This document shows positions 52,376 through 61,313 of a stretch of DNA of 64,000 bases, one piece after another. The notes under the pieces were generated by a model. It worked only from the letters and a program-made list of their open reading frames with translations. It was not told where the DNA came from and did no database searches. The stretch comes from Gimesia aquarii (GTDB taxonomy: Bacteria; Planctomycetota; Planctomycetia; Planctomycetales; Planctomycetaceae): positions 3,850,020 through 3,914,019 of the forward strand of contig NZ_CP037422.1 in assembly GCF_007748175.1 (NCBI RefSeq), in the 5' to 3' direction. The position numbers and the translations under genes are program-made. The first letter of the stretch is position 1. Each line of letters begins with the position of its first letter.

Positions 52376-53625
52376 GTTTCTCTTGTTCCGTTTAACGCAT
52401 CACAAACAGTCAATGCACTATTCACACCATCTTCGTGAAAACCATTCCCCCAATAAGCACCACAAAATGATGTACGCCGCTGATTGATGACTTCTGAATG
52501 ACGTCGTTGTGCAGCAGCACGTCCAACACTAAAAATAGGATGTTCATAGTTGATCCTACGAATGACTTTATTCGGATCCACACGATCCTCACCATTGAGA
52601 GTCACGCTAAAAGTGTTACTGGAATTCAGATTTTGCAATAAATTCATATTGTATGTCACGGTCGCTTTCTCATTGCTACCAGGTGGTGCAAAATAATTCC
52701 AACATGCCCACGCTCTCCGATTCCGCGGCAAGACTGATATATCAGTGTGTAATTGAGCTACGTTTTTTTCGTAGGGAAATGCCGAAAGTAATTCACGTTC
52801 AACAGGTGTTGCATTTTTACCTAGTATATTCAAGGCTTGATCACTATGACACGCAAAAATGACATGGTCAAATCGTTCAGGTGAACCGCCGCGTGGACAG
52901 ATTTCAACAAAATCTTCTTTTCGAATCACTGAAGTAACTGGAGAATTTGTACGAATCGAGGATGCAAACCGTGTTATCATTGCTTCAACGTAATATTTCG
53001 AACCGCCGCGAATGACTCTCCACTGAGGTAAATCTCTGATTGCCAAAATACCGTGATTTTTATAAAACTCGACAATAAAACGGATGGGAAATTTTTCAAA
53101 AACTCCGAGTGGACAAGACCAGATAGCCGAACCCATGGGTAGAAAATATTGCTCCAGAAACTCTTTCGAGTAACGTTCACGTGTAAGGTATTCGCCTACA
53201 GTTTGAGATTCCTCTTTCGATGCTAAAATAGAAAGAGATTGTTTGTTGAAGCGTAGGATATCTTTTAAAAGTCGATAAAAACGCAAGCTTACCAAATTTC
53301 GTCTTTGGGCGAACAAGCCATTTAAATCAGCCCCCCGATATTCCAGTCCCGTTCGAGCACACTTCATACTGAAACTCATTGAAGTGTGTTGCGATGCGAT
53401 ATCTAGATCATTCAATATTCGTGTAAAGTTTGGGTATGTATTGTAATTAAAAACAATGAATCCTGTATCAATGGCATAACGCTCACCATCAAGTTCTACA
53501 TCAATTGTATTTGTATGACCGCCAATATAACTATTCGCTTCAAATAATGTCAGTTCATGATGCTGATACAAGCCATAGGCGGCAGTTAGCCCCGAGATAC
53601 CACCGCCAATGATCGCAATTTTCAA
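52306..53625 (-). CDS. FAD-dependent oxidoreductase (NAD(P)-binding Rossmann/amine-oxidase type)
   Basis: A 439-residue flavoprotein starting at TTG, four bases inside the upstream DUF393 gene, with a GGTGGAG ribosome-binding site. The dinucleotide motif is IAIIGGGISGLTAAYGL, then LFEANSYIGGHTNTIDVELDGERYAIDTGFIVFNYNTYPNF, typical of the family adjacent to DUF1365 and CFA genes. PMGSAIWSCPLGVFEKFPIRFIVEFYKNHG and CGAYWGNGFHEDGVNSAL are further markers. Relatives act as fatty-acid desaturases or oxidases in furan or methyl-branched fatty-acid pathways. The reaction here is inferred from that context. Confidence 0.92.
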   Translation of the reverse strand: MKIAIIGGGISGLTAAYGLYQHHELTLFEANSYIGGHTNTIDVELDGERYAIDTGFIVFNYNTYPNFTRILNDLDIASQHTSMSFSMKCARTGLEYRGADLNGLFAQRRNLVSLRFYRLLKDILRFNKQSLSILASKEESQTVGEYLTRERYSKEFLEQYFLPMGSAIWSCPLGVFEKFPIRFIVEFYKNHGILAIRDLPQWRVIRGGSKYYVEAMITRFASSIRTNSPVTSVIRKEDFVEICPRGGSPERFDHVIFACHSDQALNILGKNATPVERELLSAFPYEKNVAQLHTDISVLPRNRRAWACWNYFAPPGSNEKATVTYNMNLLQNLNSSNTFSVTLNGEDRVDPNKVIRRINYEHPIFSVGRAAAQRRHSEVINQRRTSFCGAYWGNGFHEDGVNSALTVCDALNGTRETWKAASTKVGSDTGDSHQLNTAF

Positions 53626-54035
53626 ATCTCCACCTCATTTTTTTGATAAGTGGTTTGGCAAGCGCTATTTCCATTATTGCATCGCCCAGTCATACTTAAT
53701 CTTTTTTTCGCAAAAATACGATAGATAAAATCCAGGGATTGAGAAATCACGGGCAATCTGGTTGGTAAGACAAGGTATCGAAAACCAATTACCGTGTAGA
53801 GTCGGCGAAACACTTCAACTCCCGTAATCCATCTTCCATCAGGTAACCGTGCATGCATCTCACTCATCAGTTGATCATAAGATTTTCCTAAAGACTGAAT
53901 ATCAAGGCTTGAATCAGAAATATCGGTAAAGAGAATTTTGTTTTGTTTGTCCAAGCGATGAATCATATTTATTTCACGTCGGCATAAAGGGCATGCACCA
54001 TCATAAAATGCCTCAATTTCGAATTTATGGTTCAT
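53622..54035 (-). CDS. DUF393 (thiol-disulfide oxidoreductase DCC) family protein
   Basis: A 137-residue DCC protein: FYDGACPLCRREINMI with C15 and C18 in a thioredoxin-like CxxC, then LFTDISD and GRWITGVEVFRRLYTVIGFRYLVLPTRLPV. The family is assumed to act in thiol-disulfide exchange. It follows the sigma-factor gene by 37 bp and overlaps the FAD gene by four bases, making it the first structural gene of the coupled lipid operon. Its partner is unknown. Confidence 0.88.
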   Translation of the reverse strand: MNHKFEIEAFYDGACPLCRREINMIHRLDKQNKILFTDISDSSLDIQSLGKSYDQLMSEMHARLPDGRWITGVEVFRRLYTVIGFRYLVLPTRLPVISQSLDFIYRIFAKKRLSMTGRCNNGNSACQTTYQKNEVEI

Positions 54036-54072
54036 AGTATTTCACCTAATCATGTCGCATAGTAGACTCAAA

Positions 54073-55029
54073 CTAAAAACCTGCTAATTCACGTAACATG
54101 TCATACTTAGCATCTTCAACCATCGAGCGTAATTTAGCTACAGCACGTTGCTCAAGCTGCCTGACTCGCTCTTTAGAAATCCCAAGCTCATCGGCAAGCT
54201 TTTGAAATGTCTTAATACTGCGAAAATTTCCAAGAGCGAAACGGCCTCGAACAATGAATTGTTCGCGCTGATCCAGTTTCTCGATTGTCTTCGTGAGCAC
54301 ATTAGACATTTCTTCCCAAGGTTGCTCACCCATCATTGATCGTTTTGAATCTCTGGTCTCCTCTAGTACACGATCATGAGGTGCCTGAGTGAATCGCATC
54401 GTTTCTTTTTTGCGATCGGCAATTTTGCGATAAGCATAGTTTGAAATGGCACGATATGCGTATGTACTAAAACGAAAACCACGATCATAATCAAACTTGT
54501 CAACAGCTTTCATCAATGTCCAGATGCCATCACTCAGTAAATCTTCAAAGGTAATATAGGGAGTAACACATTTTTTGATGATTGATACAACAAGTCGCAT
54601 GTTAGAGCGAAAAATATAGTTACGAATATTCTCTGACTCATGCATTGCCAAATCAATGGCATTGATTTTTTCCAGATCCGGGAAATCGGGGTCAAGCTGT
54701 GACCGAAGAGAATTCGCTTTGAATTTGAGAAAGTTCATGCGTCGAAAAAGTGCTCGTTCCTCATCAACTGAAAGGACTTCAGCCTCACAGAGACGTGCTA
54801 AATGCGGCGACAGATTTTGAGACTGTTTGTCTTGCATCGAAACATTGGACGCAGCTGATTTTGGAAAGTTTAGACCTTTAAAGGTTTCCAATTCGAAATC
54901 TGGGCTGTTAAATGACCGATTGGAAACAAAATCAATCTCAGCGTCTAATAATTTTAAAACACGTTCTTTTAAATTATCTTTAGCGGAATTCATATTTTGA
55001 CCACCAGAAACAACTGAACATAACGCCAT
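54073..55029 (-). CDS. Sigma-70 family RNA polymerase sigma factor (group 2/3-like)
   Basis: About 318 residues from the ATG at 55029, supported by AGGGGAT at 55036-55042. A later ATG at 54993 is also possible; a TTG at 55068 would place a likely operator inside the gene. Region 1.2 is weak (LSPHLARLCEAEVLSVDEERALFRRMN). Regions 2 (NMRLVVSIIKKCV, FEDLLSDGIWTLMKAVDKFDYDRGFRFSTYAYRAISNY), 3, and 4 (QREQFIVRGRFAL, FQKLADELGISKERVRQLEQRAVAKLR) are good. It is larger than an ECF factor and lacks long region 1.1. It lies upstream of the lipid operon and divergent to the MerR/B12-like regulator, so it may be part of their control circuit. Confidence 0.9.
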   Translation of the reverse strand: MALCSVVSGGQNMNSAKDNLKERVLKLLDAEIDFVSNRSFNSPDFELETFKGLNFPKSAASNVSMQDKQSQNLSPHLARLCEAEVLSVDEERALFRRMNFLKFKANSLRSQLDPDFPDLEKINAIDLAMHESENIRNYIFRSNMRLVVSIIKKCVTPYITFEDLLSDGIWTLMKAVDKFDYDRGFRFSTYAYRAISNYAYRKIADRKKETMRFTQAPHDRVLEETRDSKRSMMGEQPWEEMSNVLTKTIEKLDQREQFIVRGRFALGNFRSIKTFQKLADELGISKERVRQLEQRAVAKLRSMVEDAKYDMLRELAGF

Positions 55030-55052
55030 ATTACCATCCCCTAGGTTAAATT

Positions 55053-55069
55053 CGTTCAAAACGTTCAAA
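55053..55069. promoter_or_regulatory. Direct-repeat operator copy 1 (CGTTCA-aaa-CGTTCA)
   Basis: CGTTCA at 55053-55058 and again at 55062-55067, nine bases apart start to start, just upstream of the sigma-factor ATG. The same arrangement recurs at 55240-55256 near the divergent regulator gene. Seen directly; binding by the MerR-type regulator is inferred. Confidence 0.6.
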
Positions 55070-55239
55070 TTAATTTATAACCGAGGATCGGTGGATTTCA
55101 ACTGGAAAATCATTCAAAACCGAAAAATAGTTGATAAATTTATATTTTTTAAATTTATATATCAAATAAACAAACTGGCTAATTCAAAAAATCATACTAC
55201 TATTTATAAAGATTTTAGTAATTGAGCAAAAAACAAATA

Positions 55240-55256
55240 CGTTCATAACGTTCAAA
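55240..55256. promoter_or_regulatory. Direct-repeat operator copy 2 (CGTTCA-taa-CGTTCA)
   Basis: CGTTCA at 55240-55245 and 55249-55254, the same nine-base period as copy 1, 26 bp before the regulator ATG. The surrounding 17 bases differ from copy 1 at only two positions. The A/T-rich DNA between the two copies should hold both promoters. Confidence 0.6.
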
Positions 55257-55281
55257 AAAGCAACCTTTAAGAGATTATGAT

Positions 55282-56154
55282 ATGAGCGAATTCCTGACAC
55301 CAAAACAAGTTGCGCGTGCGATTCAAGTGAGTGAATCCTCCGTTAAACGATGGTGCGATAAGGGCACGATTTCCACTCATTACACAGCTGGCGGACACCG
55401 TCGTATTTTGCTTTCCGTGCTAATCGACTTTTTAAGATCAAGCAAATACGAGCTGATTCGACCAGAGGTCCTCGGTTTACCGGCAACAACAGGTCAGACA
55501 GTTCGTGTAATTGACCGAGCTGCGTCCCAAATCACCGATGCTCTGTTGAATGGTGATGAAGAACAATGCCGCCAAATTGTGTTCGATCTGTATCTTGCAG
55601 AACACAGTATGAGTTCTATCTGCGACTTAGTATTCGTGAAAGCATTTGAGGCAATCGGTAACCGATGGAAATGCGGCGATGCTGAGATCTACCAAGAACG
55701 CCTTGCTTGTGAAATTACAGTACGTGTGTTTCACGAATTACGCATGCTACTCCCGCCCCCACCACCAGAAGCTCCACTCGCGATTGGGGGTACACTCGAA
55801 GGTGATTTATATTCCCTGGCTACAACAATGGTCGAACTGGTACTTCGCGACAACAAATGGAATGCAGTCTCGCTTGGCTCTAACCTGCCATTTAAGACAC
55901 TCGCTGCGGCCATTAAACAACAGAGACCTCGGTTGATCTGGCTCAGTGTCAGCCACTTGAAAGATGAAGCGAATTTTATTCGTGGTTACACAGAGCTCTA
56001 TGATGAATTTGGACTGGACGTTGCCTTCGTAGTCGGTGGCCGTGCTTTGAATGAAGAAATTCGACATCAAATTAAATATGCTGCATTTTGCGATAATGTG
56101 CAACATCTAGAAGGATTTGGACAGACATTACTCAACGCCACTGAAAAATCATGA
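55282..56154 (+). CDS. MerR-type regulator with degenerate B12-binding domain (CarH/LitR-like)
   Basis: A 290-residue regulator: N-terminal HTH (FLTPKQVARAIQVSESSVKRWCDKG, then TAGGHRRI), a four-helix B12-binding-2 region (about 75-160) and a Rossmann-type B12 domain (from about 165; AVSLGSNLPFKTL, VVGGRAL). In CarH photoreceptors W131, E141, H142 and the lower ligand H177 hold adenosylcobalamin. Counting gives W129 and E139 here, but R140 and D175 replace both histidines. So the fold is kept while cobalt ligation is probably lost. It is divergent to the sigma factor and lipid operon, with shared direct repeats between. The signal it reads is unknown. Confidence 0.88.
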   Translation: MSEFLTPKQVARAIQVSESSVKRWCDKGTISTHYTAGGHRRILLSVLIDFLRSSKYELIRPEVLGLPATTGQTVRVIDRAASQITDALLNGDEEQCRQIVFDLYLAEHSMSSICDLVFVKAFEAIGNRWKCGDAEIYQERLACEITVRVFHELRMLLPPPPPEAPLAIGGTLEGDLYSLATTMVELVLRDNKWNAVSLGSNLPFKTLAAAIKQQRPRLIWLSVSHLKDEANFIRGYTELYDEFGLDVAFVVGGRALNEEIRHQIKYAAFCDNVQHLEGFGQTLLNATEKS

Positions 56155-56223
56155 AAGTAGAAACTTAACATCATGCGCTGTCAATGATTTTCAATCAGAG
56201 TCCGACTAACGATACCTCAATAA

Positions 56224-56589
56224 TTAAGAATCCCCATCTGTTACGGGAATATATTTGTTGTAGAGCTCTGCATAATCTTCACGAACTGGGGTAAATACAT
56301 CCAAAACAACAGCTGGCCCATCGATGGCGATGACTTTGTGTGGCGTATTTGGAGGGATAATAAACATCGCGCCAGCCTCGACAATCCGCACTTCGTCTCC
56401 CATTGTGAACTCTAATTTGCCCTTAAGCAACATCCCTCCCTGCTCGTGGGGATGATCGTGCAAAGGAACAACTGCTCCCTCATCCATTTCCAGATAAGAC
56501 AACATCAGATTTTCCCCATAGGGAGTACGCATTTTGCAGCCAGGAAGAACTTCTAACGGTTTTACTGTATTGATGTCAATAAACGGCAT
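56224..56589 (-). CDS. Cupin domain protein
   Basis: A 121-residue single-domain cupin. Motif 1 is visible as PLHDHPHEQGGMLLKGKLEF and motif 2 as PNTPHKVIAIDGPAVVLDVF, providing the two His, Glu and last His that usually bind a metal. The ATG at 56589 (AAGGAAC about 10 bases upstream) is preferred over a TTG at 56598. It stands alone between the B12-like regulator and the PaiB-like gene. Cupins of this size act as isomerases, dioxygenases or sensors; no more can be said. Confidence 0.88.
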   Translation of the reverse strand: MPFIDINTVKPLEVLPGCKMRTPYGENLMLSYLEMDEGAVVPLHDHPHEQGGMLLKGKLEFTMGDEVRIVEAGAMFIIPPNTPHKVIAIDGPAVVLDVFTPVREDYAELYNKYIPVTDGDS

Positions 56590-56822
56590 ATCTATCAAGT
56601 TCCTTAGTAAAGAGACTAATTATACATTCAAATGATTATATCACTCCCAAGTTAAATAAACGGTTAAAGAATTGATAGCTTCCTGAACCTGTAGGCTCAA
56701 AAGCCTGTCCAATACCTAAGAACTTCGATTTGGTAGAAATGAAACTGGTAAAAGCCAATTTCGTTGACCACAATGTGATAAATCGTTTATTACCACAGAA
56801 CTTCCAGAGGACAGATTCGATA

Positions 56823-57437
56823 ATGTATGTGCCATCTGCTTTCAGCATTACGGATTTGAATGAACTTCATAATTTTATAGAACAACACAGTTTTGCGACT
56901 CTGATTTCCCAAATGGATAATGAACCATTTGCCAGCCATTTACCTATTTTACTTGATCGCAAACAAGGTAGATTAATTGGTCATTTTGCAAGAGCGAATC
57001 CACATGCCGAGATGAAACAGCACCAGAGTGTGCTCACCATTTTCCATGGCCCCCACGCTTATATCTCACCAACCTGGTACGAAAACCCAGATACGGTTCC
57101 CACCTGGAATTATCTCGCCGTACATGTCTATGGACGCTATTCCCAAATTGAAGATCCAAAAGAATTGAAGGACATTCTTGAGCAATATGTTGACTTTTTT
57201 GAAGCCTCTCAACCTGCTCAATGGTCGATACAAAATGTAGACTCTACGCTTATCAATCAGTTACTGAAGGGGATCGTCGGATTTACGATTGAGATCGACC
57301 GCATTGAAGGCAAATTTAAACTCAACCAGAATCACTCAGTTGAACGACGAAAAAAAGTCATCAATCATTTAAAGCAAGAACGTGGCGACAACCCTCAAGC
57401 CATCGCCTCGTTGATGCGTGCACAATTAACCGATTAA
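56823..57437 (+). CDS. FMN-binding negative transcriptional regulator (PaiB-like)
   Basis: About 204 residues beginning MYVPSAF, the usual start of PaiB proteins, which is why I choose the ATG at 56823 over 56730. Conserved pieces are [75 protein letters not shown] and [20 protein letters not shown]. The fold is a split-barrel flavin-binding protein. PaiB was named as a protease/sporulation regulator in Bacillus, but the molecular function in other bacteria is unclear. Its stop overlaps the rny stop by 4 bp. Confidence 0.92.
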   Translation: MYVPSAFSITDLNELHNFIEQHSFATLISQMDNEPFASHLPILLDRKQGRLIGHFARANPHAEMKQHQSVLTIFHGPHAYISPTWYENPDTVPTWNYLAVHVYGRYSQIEDPKELKDILEQYVDFFEASQPAQWSIQNVDSTLINQLLKGIVGFTIEIDRIEGKFKLNQNHSVERRKKVINHLKQERGDNPQAIASLMRAQLTD

Positions 57438-58981
57438 CGGGCATACTCAATCGTACGCGACTCTCGCATGACTGTCACACGAACTTCACCTGGATACGTT
57501 AACGTTTCCTCGATCGCCTTTGCGATGTCTTTACACATTTTTGCCGCTTCACGATCATTTACCTGATCTGAATCCACAATAACACGCACTTCTCTCCCCG
57601 CTTGAATGGCATAGGTATGGTCGACACCTGGAAATCCACAAACAAGTGTTTCCAACTCTTCTAAACGTCGAACATATTTCTCAAGTGTATCTCGACGCGC
57701 TCCCGGACGTGAAGCAGAACACGCATCAGCGGCAGCTACTAATACGGTATAGATATAATCAGGACGAATATCATCATGGTGTCCCGCCGCCGCATGTACA
57801 ACTTCCTGCGACTCTCCATATCGTTTCAACAACTGGGCACCGACAGCAGGATGCCCCCCTTCCATCTCATGGTCTGCTGCTTTTCCAACATCATGAAACA
57901 GTCCACACCGACGAGCAATTGTACCATCCAGACCAAGTTGTTCTGCCATAATACCAGTTAACGCAGAAACCTCGATTGAATGCCTTAACACATTTTGACT
58001 ATAACTTGTTCGAAAATGGAGTCTCCCCAACAAGTCGACTAACTTGGGATTCACCCCTGAGATATTCACTTCCTGACATGCATTCTGTCCCATTGTCTGA
58101 ATATACTCTTCAAGCTCTTTCTGAGTCTCCTCAACAACTTCTTCGATACGAGCAGGATGAATTCGACCGTCGTTGACTAATTTCTGAAGAGACATTTTAC
58201 CAATCTGACGCCGCACATTATCAAATGCAGACACGACAACGACCCCCGGAGTATCGTCTACAATCACATCAACTCCAGTCGCTTTTTCAAAAGCGCGAAT
58301 ATTGCGACCCTCGCGACCGATAATCCGCCCTTTCATTTCTTCTTCTGGCAATTCCACAGTGGAAACTGTTGTTTCTGCTACATGACCAGAGGCAAACCGC
58401 TGAACGGCCATTCCAATCGTCTCACGCGCAATTTTATCACACGTCTGTTTTAATTCAGCTTGATGCTTGAGAATCAGTGCCCCGGTTTCATTCTTCAAAT
58501 CTCCTTCCAAACGATCCAATAACATCTTGGAAGCGGTCTCTCGATCAAGTCCACTAATCTTAAACAGCTCTTCTTGCTGGCTTTTAAGGGCGCGCTCGAG
58601 TTCCTGTTCTCTGGCTTCGACCGCCTTGGATCGGGATGCAATTTTGGATTGAGTTGCCTGAATCATGGCTTCCTTTTTGAGGAAATCTGCTTGTTGGTCC
58701 TCTAAAGTGGCTTCTCGCTTACTAAGTTTCTTTTCAATCGACCATAGCTCTTCTCGTTGTTTGTTAACATCTTCTTCAAGAGCTTCTCGACGTTGCAACA
58801 ACTCTTCTTTGGCTTCCAGCTTTTGGCTCTTGAGCAAATTTTCTGAATCGATTTCTGCTTGTTTCAGAATCTGTGCATACGATTGGTAAGCGGATCCGCG
58901 GCGAATTCGATCAAAAAAATAACCAATGACAGCCCCGACGATAAACGCCAGGCCAGCCCCAATAGCAACTTCAGTAAACAT
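57434..58981 (-). CDS. rny: Ribonuclease Y
   Basis: A 515-residue endoribonuclease with the standard order: one N-terminal helix ([19 protein letters not shown]), a long charged coiled coil to about residue 150, a KH domain with [20 protein letters not shown], and an HD domain with [19 protein letters not shown] and LFHDVGKA (HD near residue 364). RNase Y starts mRNA decay at the inner membrane face. The length is normal. It is transcribed divergently from tilS across a gap of almost 1 kb, and converges with the PaiB-like gene. Confidence 0.97.
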   Translation of the reverse strand: MFTEVAIGAGLAFIVGAVIGYFFDRIRRGSAYQSYAQILKQAEIDSENLLKSQKLEAKEELLQRREALEEDVNKQREELWSIEKKLSKREATLEDQQADFLKKEAMIQATQSKIASRSKAVEAREQELERALKSQQEELFKISGLDRETASKMLLDRLEGDLKNETGALILKHQAELKQTCDKIARETIGMAVQRFASGHVAETTVSTVELPEEEMKGRIIGREGRNIRAFEKATGVDVIVDDTPGVVVVSAFDNVRRQIGKMSLQKLVNDGRIHPARIEEVVEETQKELEEYIQTMGQNACQEVNISGVNPKLVDLLGRLHFRTSYSQNVLRHSIEVSALTGIMAEQLGLDGTIARRCGLFHDVGKAADHEMEGGHPAVGAQLLKRYGESQEVVHAAAGHHDDIRPDYIYTVLVAAADACSASRPGARRDTLEKYVRRLEELETLVCGFPGVDHTYAIQAGREVRVIVDSDQVNDREAAKMCKDIAKAIEETLTYPGEVRVTVMRESRTIEYAR

Positions 58982-59968
58982 ATTCCAGGTGCTTCCTATG
59001 CGCCTATAGTGAAAGTCCCTTTCCTGTTATCCGCTATATGGCCTTAGCAAACAACAGAGACAAAATTGAACTCATCTCGATTTAAACTCCAAAAAGAGAA
59101 TAAACAGATCAGCACAAATCATGTTGTCAGGAATTTCTTTAGGATGACAGGAGCGCCAGAGAGTTTTGAAATTAAATATGCCTGATTAAAGAAATGAATT
59201 CAATGACATGATTTAATTTTTTGCAGCCCAGGATAACACTTATACAACAAACAGATAGTCCGTATTTTGATCTAGTTATCGACGTTTAAAACGACATTCG
59301 TCAGATCTTACCTTTACGGGCACACGAGACCGCTGCTCTATTCCCAAACGAGACAAAAAACGACGCACGATCTCATTTCTCTGTTTCAATTGAGTCATAA
59401 ACTCAACATCCCAAAAGTGACTTCTCTTAAAAGAAGACGACTCTCGAGAACGAATCAGCGTCGGCAATACTCTCACCAATTTAGTAAGAAGAACATAAAT
59501 TGCTAAAATTGTCTCATTGAGAATACCAAACATTGTTGATTTTCCAATTCCACTGAACCTGGGACTACTTTTAAAAACTCTTTAATTACAGTGATTTATT
59601 CAACACACATTGAGTCAAAAAATGTCGCTGTAACAATGCTCCCTAACAAACCAAGAAATGCCGAAAGGAAACCTAAAAAATAAAAAACGATGAAATTATT
59701 ATGAAAAGTGAACGCCCACGCCTCTAGTAAAAAACAGAATTACTCATCTCCTAATTTGAAGAGAATAAGATCTTCAAAAAAAGACGGAATCAGTCTCAAA
59801 CTGAAACGTAGGTGAAACTTCTCTTAAATTTCCATTATTTATGGTAACAAGACAAATCTAGTTTCGATAGTATATAGTTACAAATATTGGCTGAAACTCA
59901 AATCTCACTCTCTGAAGCTATTACTATAACTTCTTAATCTCTCCCACTTTCCAGAATTCAATTTCTCG
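58982..59968. other. Long intergenic region between rny and tilS
   Basis: Nearly 1 kb of AT-rich DNA. One 85-codon frame on the minus strand (59276-59533) is listed separately. I looked for 6S RNA, which lies near rny or zapA in some bacteria, and found no convincing bubble-and-stem structure. Promoters of rny and tilS must be here. Confidence 0.35.
59276..59533 (-). CDS. Possible small hypothetical protein
   Basis: An 85-residue frame with a hydrophobic start (FGILNETILAIYVLLTKLVRVLP) and a basic C-terminus (RFLSRLGIEQRSR, VRSDECRFKRR). GGAAAA lies about 8 bases before the ATG. No family is recognised and base composition does not set it apart from surrounding non-coding DNA, so it may be chance. 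Confidence 0.28.
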   Translation of the reverse strand: MFGILNETILAIYVLLTKLVRVLPTLIRSRESSSFKRSHFWDVEFMTQLKQRNEIVRRFLSRLGIEQRSRVPVKVRSDECRFKRR

Positions 59969-61030
59969 ATGAACCAGTTTGTTCAAGCAGTAAAACAGGG
60001 GTTACTTGAATGTGAAGGGCGGGTTGAATCAGAATCCCTAAAAGATATTAACGCAAGTCCACCTACTTCTATTTTAGAAAATCGCATTCTGATCGCTGTC
60101 TCAGGAGGAGCAGACAGTGTTGCTTTAATGCAAGCATTACACCAATTAAGCAATTCATCCTACACTGCTTCGTTAACCGTGGCGCATTTCAATCATGGCT
60201 TGAGAGGAAATCGCTCGGACACTGATGCGAAATGGCTCAAAACCGAATGTGAGCGGTTGGCAATCCCTTTTGTTTATGAAAAACAGGAACTAAGCCGTCT
60301 TCAACAAGAATCGGGTGAAGGTTTAGAAGAACTCTGCAGAAAGGTGCGGTACGACTTTTTAGTCCGCATGGCCCAGGAAAATCAGTGCACACGAATTGCC
60401 ATTGCACATACATGCGACGATCAAGCTGAGACTGTCTTGCACCATATTATCAGAGGTACTGGAATCTCAGGTCTCAAAGGAATCCCTCGTATTCGCCATT
60501 TGCAGAAGGGAATTTTTTTAATCCGTCCTCTACTCGAAATCAGCCGCGGAGAAATACTCAACTATTTAAAAATATGCTCTCAAGAATTTCGACAAGATGA
60601 AACTAACTCTGATGTCAAATTCACTCGAAACCGCATACGACACGAATTATTACCTTTCTTAAAAAAAGAACTGAATTCAAACGTAATTCAAGCATTAAAC
60701 CGGCTCTCTCATCAGGCCGATGAAGTGAGCACGCTTATTGATGAACAAGCGGAGCAGATATTGACTGCCGCAACCTTAGACAAAAATCAGGAAATATGGC
60801 GATTAGATTGCGATGTTTTTAAAAATACTCCAGACTATATCATTCGACAATGTTTTCTAAAAATATGGCAAAGAATGGATTGGCCACGAAAACGAATGGG
60901 CTTTGATCACTGGCAAAGATTGTTAAAACTCTCCAGGTCGGATCAGAAATTAAATCTGCCGGACGGAATCAATGCAGAGCGCCGTGAACGACTACTTATT
61001 TTACGCAGGTTGAAAGCCCCCACTTTATAG
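59969..61030 (+). CDS. tilS: tRNA(Ile)-lysidine synthase
   Basis: A 353-residue ATP-dependent ligase that converts C34 of the CAT-anticodon isoleucine tRNA to lysidine. The PP-loop is AVSGGADSVAL (SGGADS at residues 45-50), followed by VAHFNHGLRGNRSDTDAKWL, IAHTCDDQAETVLHHIIRGTGISGLKGIP, LIRPLLEISRGEI and DETNSDVKFTRNRIRHELLPFL. The protein lacks a full-length C-terminal TilS domain but is in the normal range for short forms. A CAT tRNA in the array of this window could be a substrate if it is an Ile2 tRNA. It stands alone, divergent from rny. Confidence 0.95.
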   Translation: MNQFVQAVKQGLLECEGRVESESLKDINASPPTSILENRILIAVSGGADSVALMQALHQLSNSSYTASLTVAHFNHGLRGNRSDTDAKWLKTECERLAIPFVYEKQELSRLQQESGEGLEELCRKVRYDFLVRMAQENQCTRIAIAHTCDDQAETVLHHIIRGTGISGLKGIPRIRHLQKGIFLIRPLLEISRGEILNYLKICSQEFRQDETNSDVKFTRNRIRHELLPFLKKELNSNVIQALNRLSHQADEVSTLIDEQAEQILTAATLDKNQEIWRLDCDVFKNTPDYIIRQCFLKIWQRMDWPRKRMGFDHWQRLLKLSRSDQKLNLPDGINAERRERLLILRRLKAPTL

Positions 61031-61313
61031 TAAGCCCCGGGAATCTGATAAACATTCGCATTCCAGCATATGTATTGTGGAAAATTTGTTTCAGGTTGGT
61101 TAGAATCTGGCGTTGCTGATAAAAAATGCAACACCGCTTCGTCACGATTTGAGAGTCAAGATGAAGTATGTTTTGTGTTATTGTCGTGTGATCAAGACCA
61201 TTCGAAGCACCCATTCCTGATCAGCTTCCGATCTTAATCGCTTCTGAATTAATACTGCTTGTAAAACACATTACACCCGTTTCTCGCCCTGTTCAATCAA
61301 AGAAATTGCAACT

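Noticed and set aside
58982-59275. Possible 6S RNA near rny
   Set aside because: No long stem with a central bubble could be drawn by eye.
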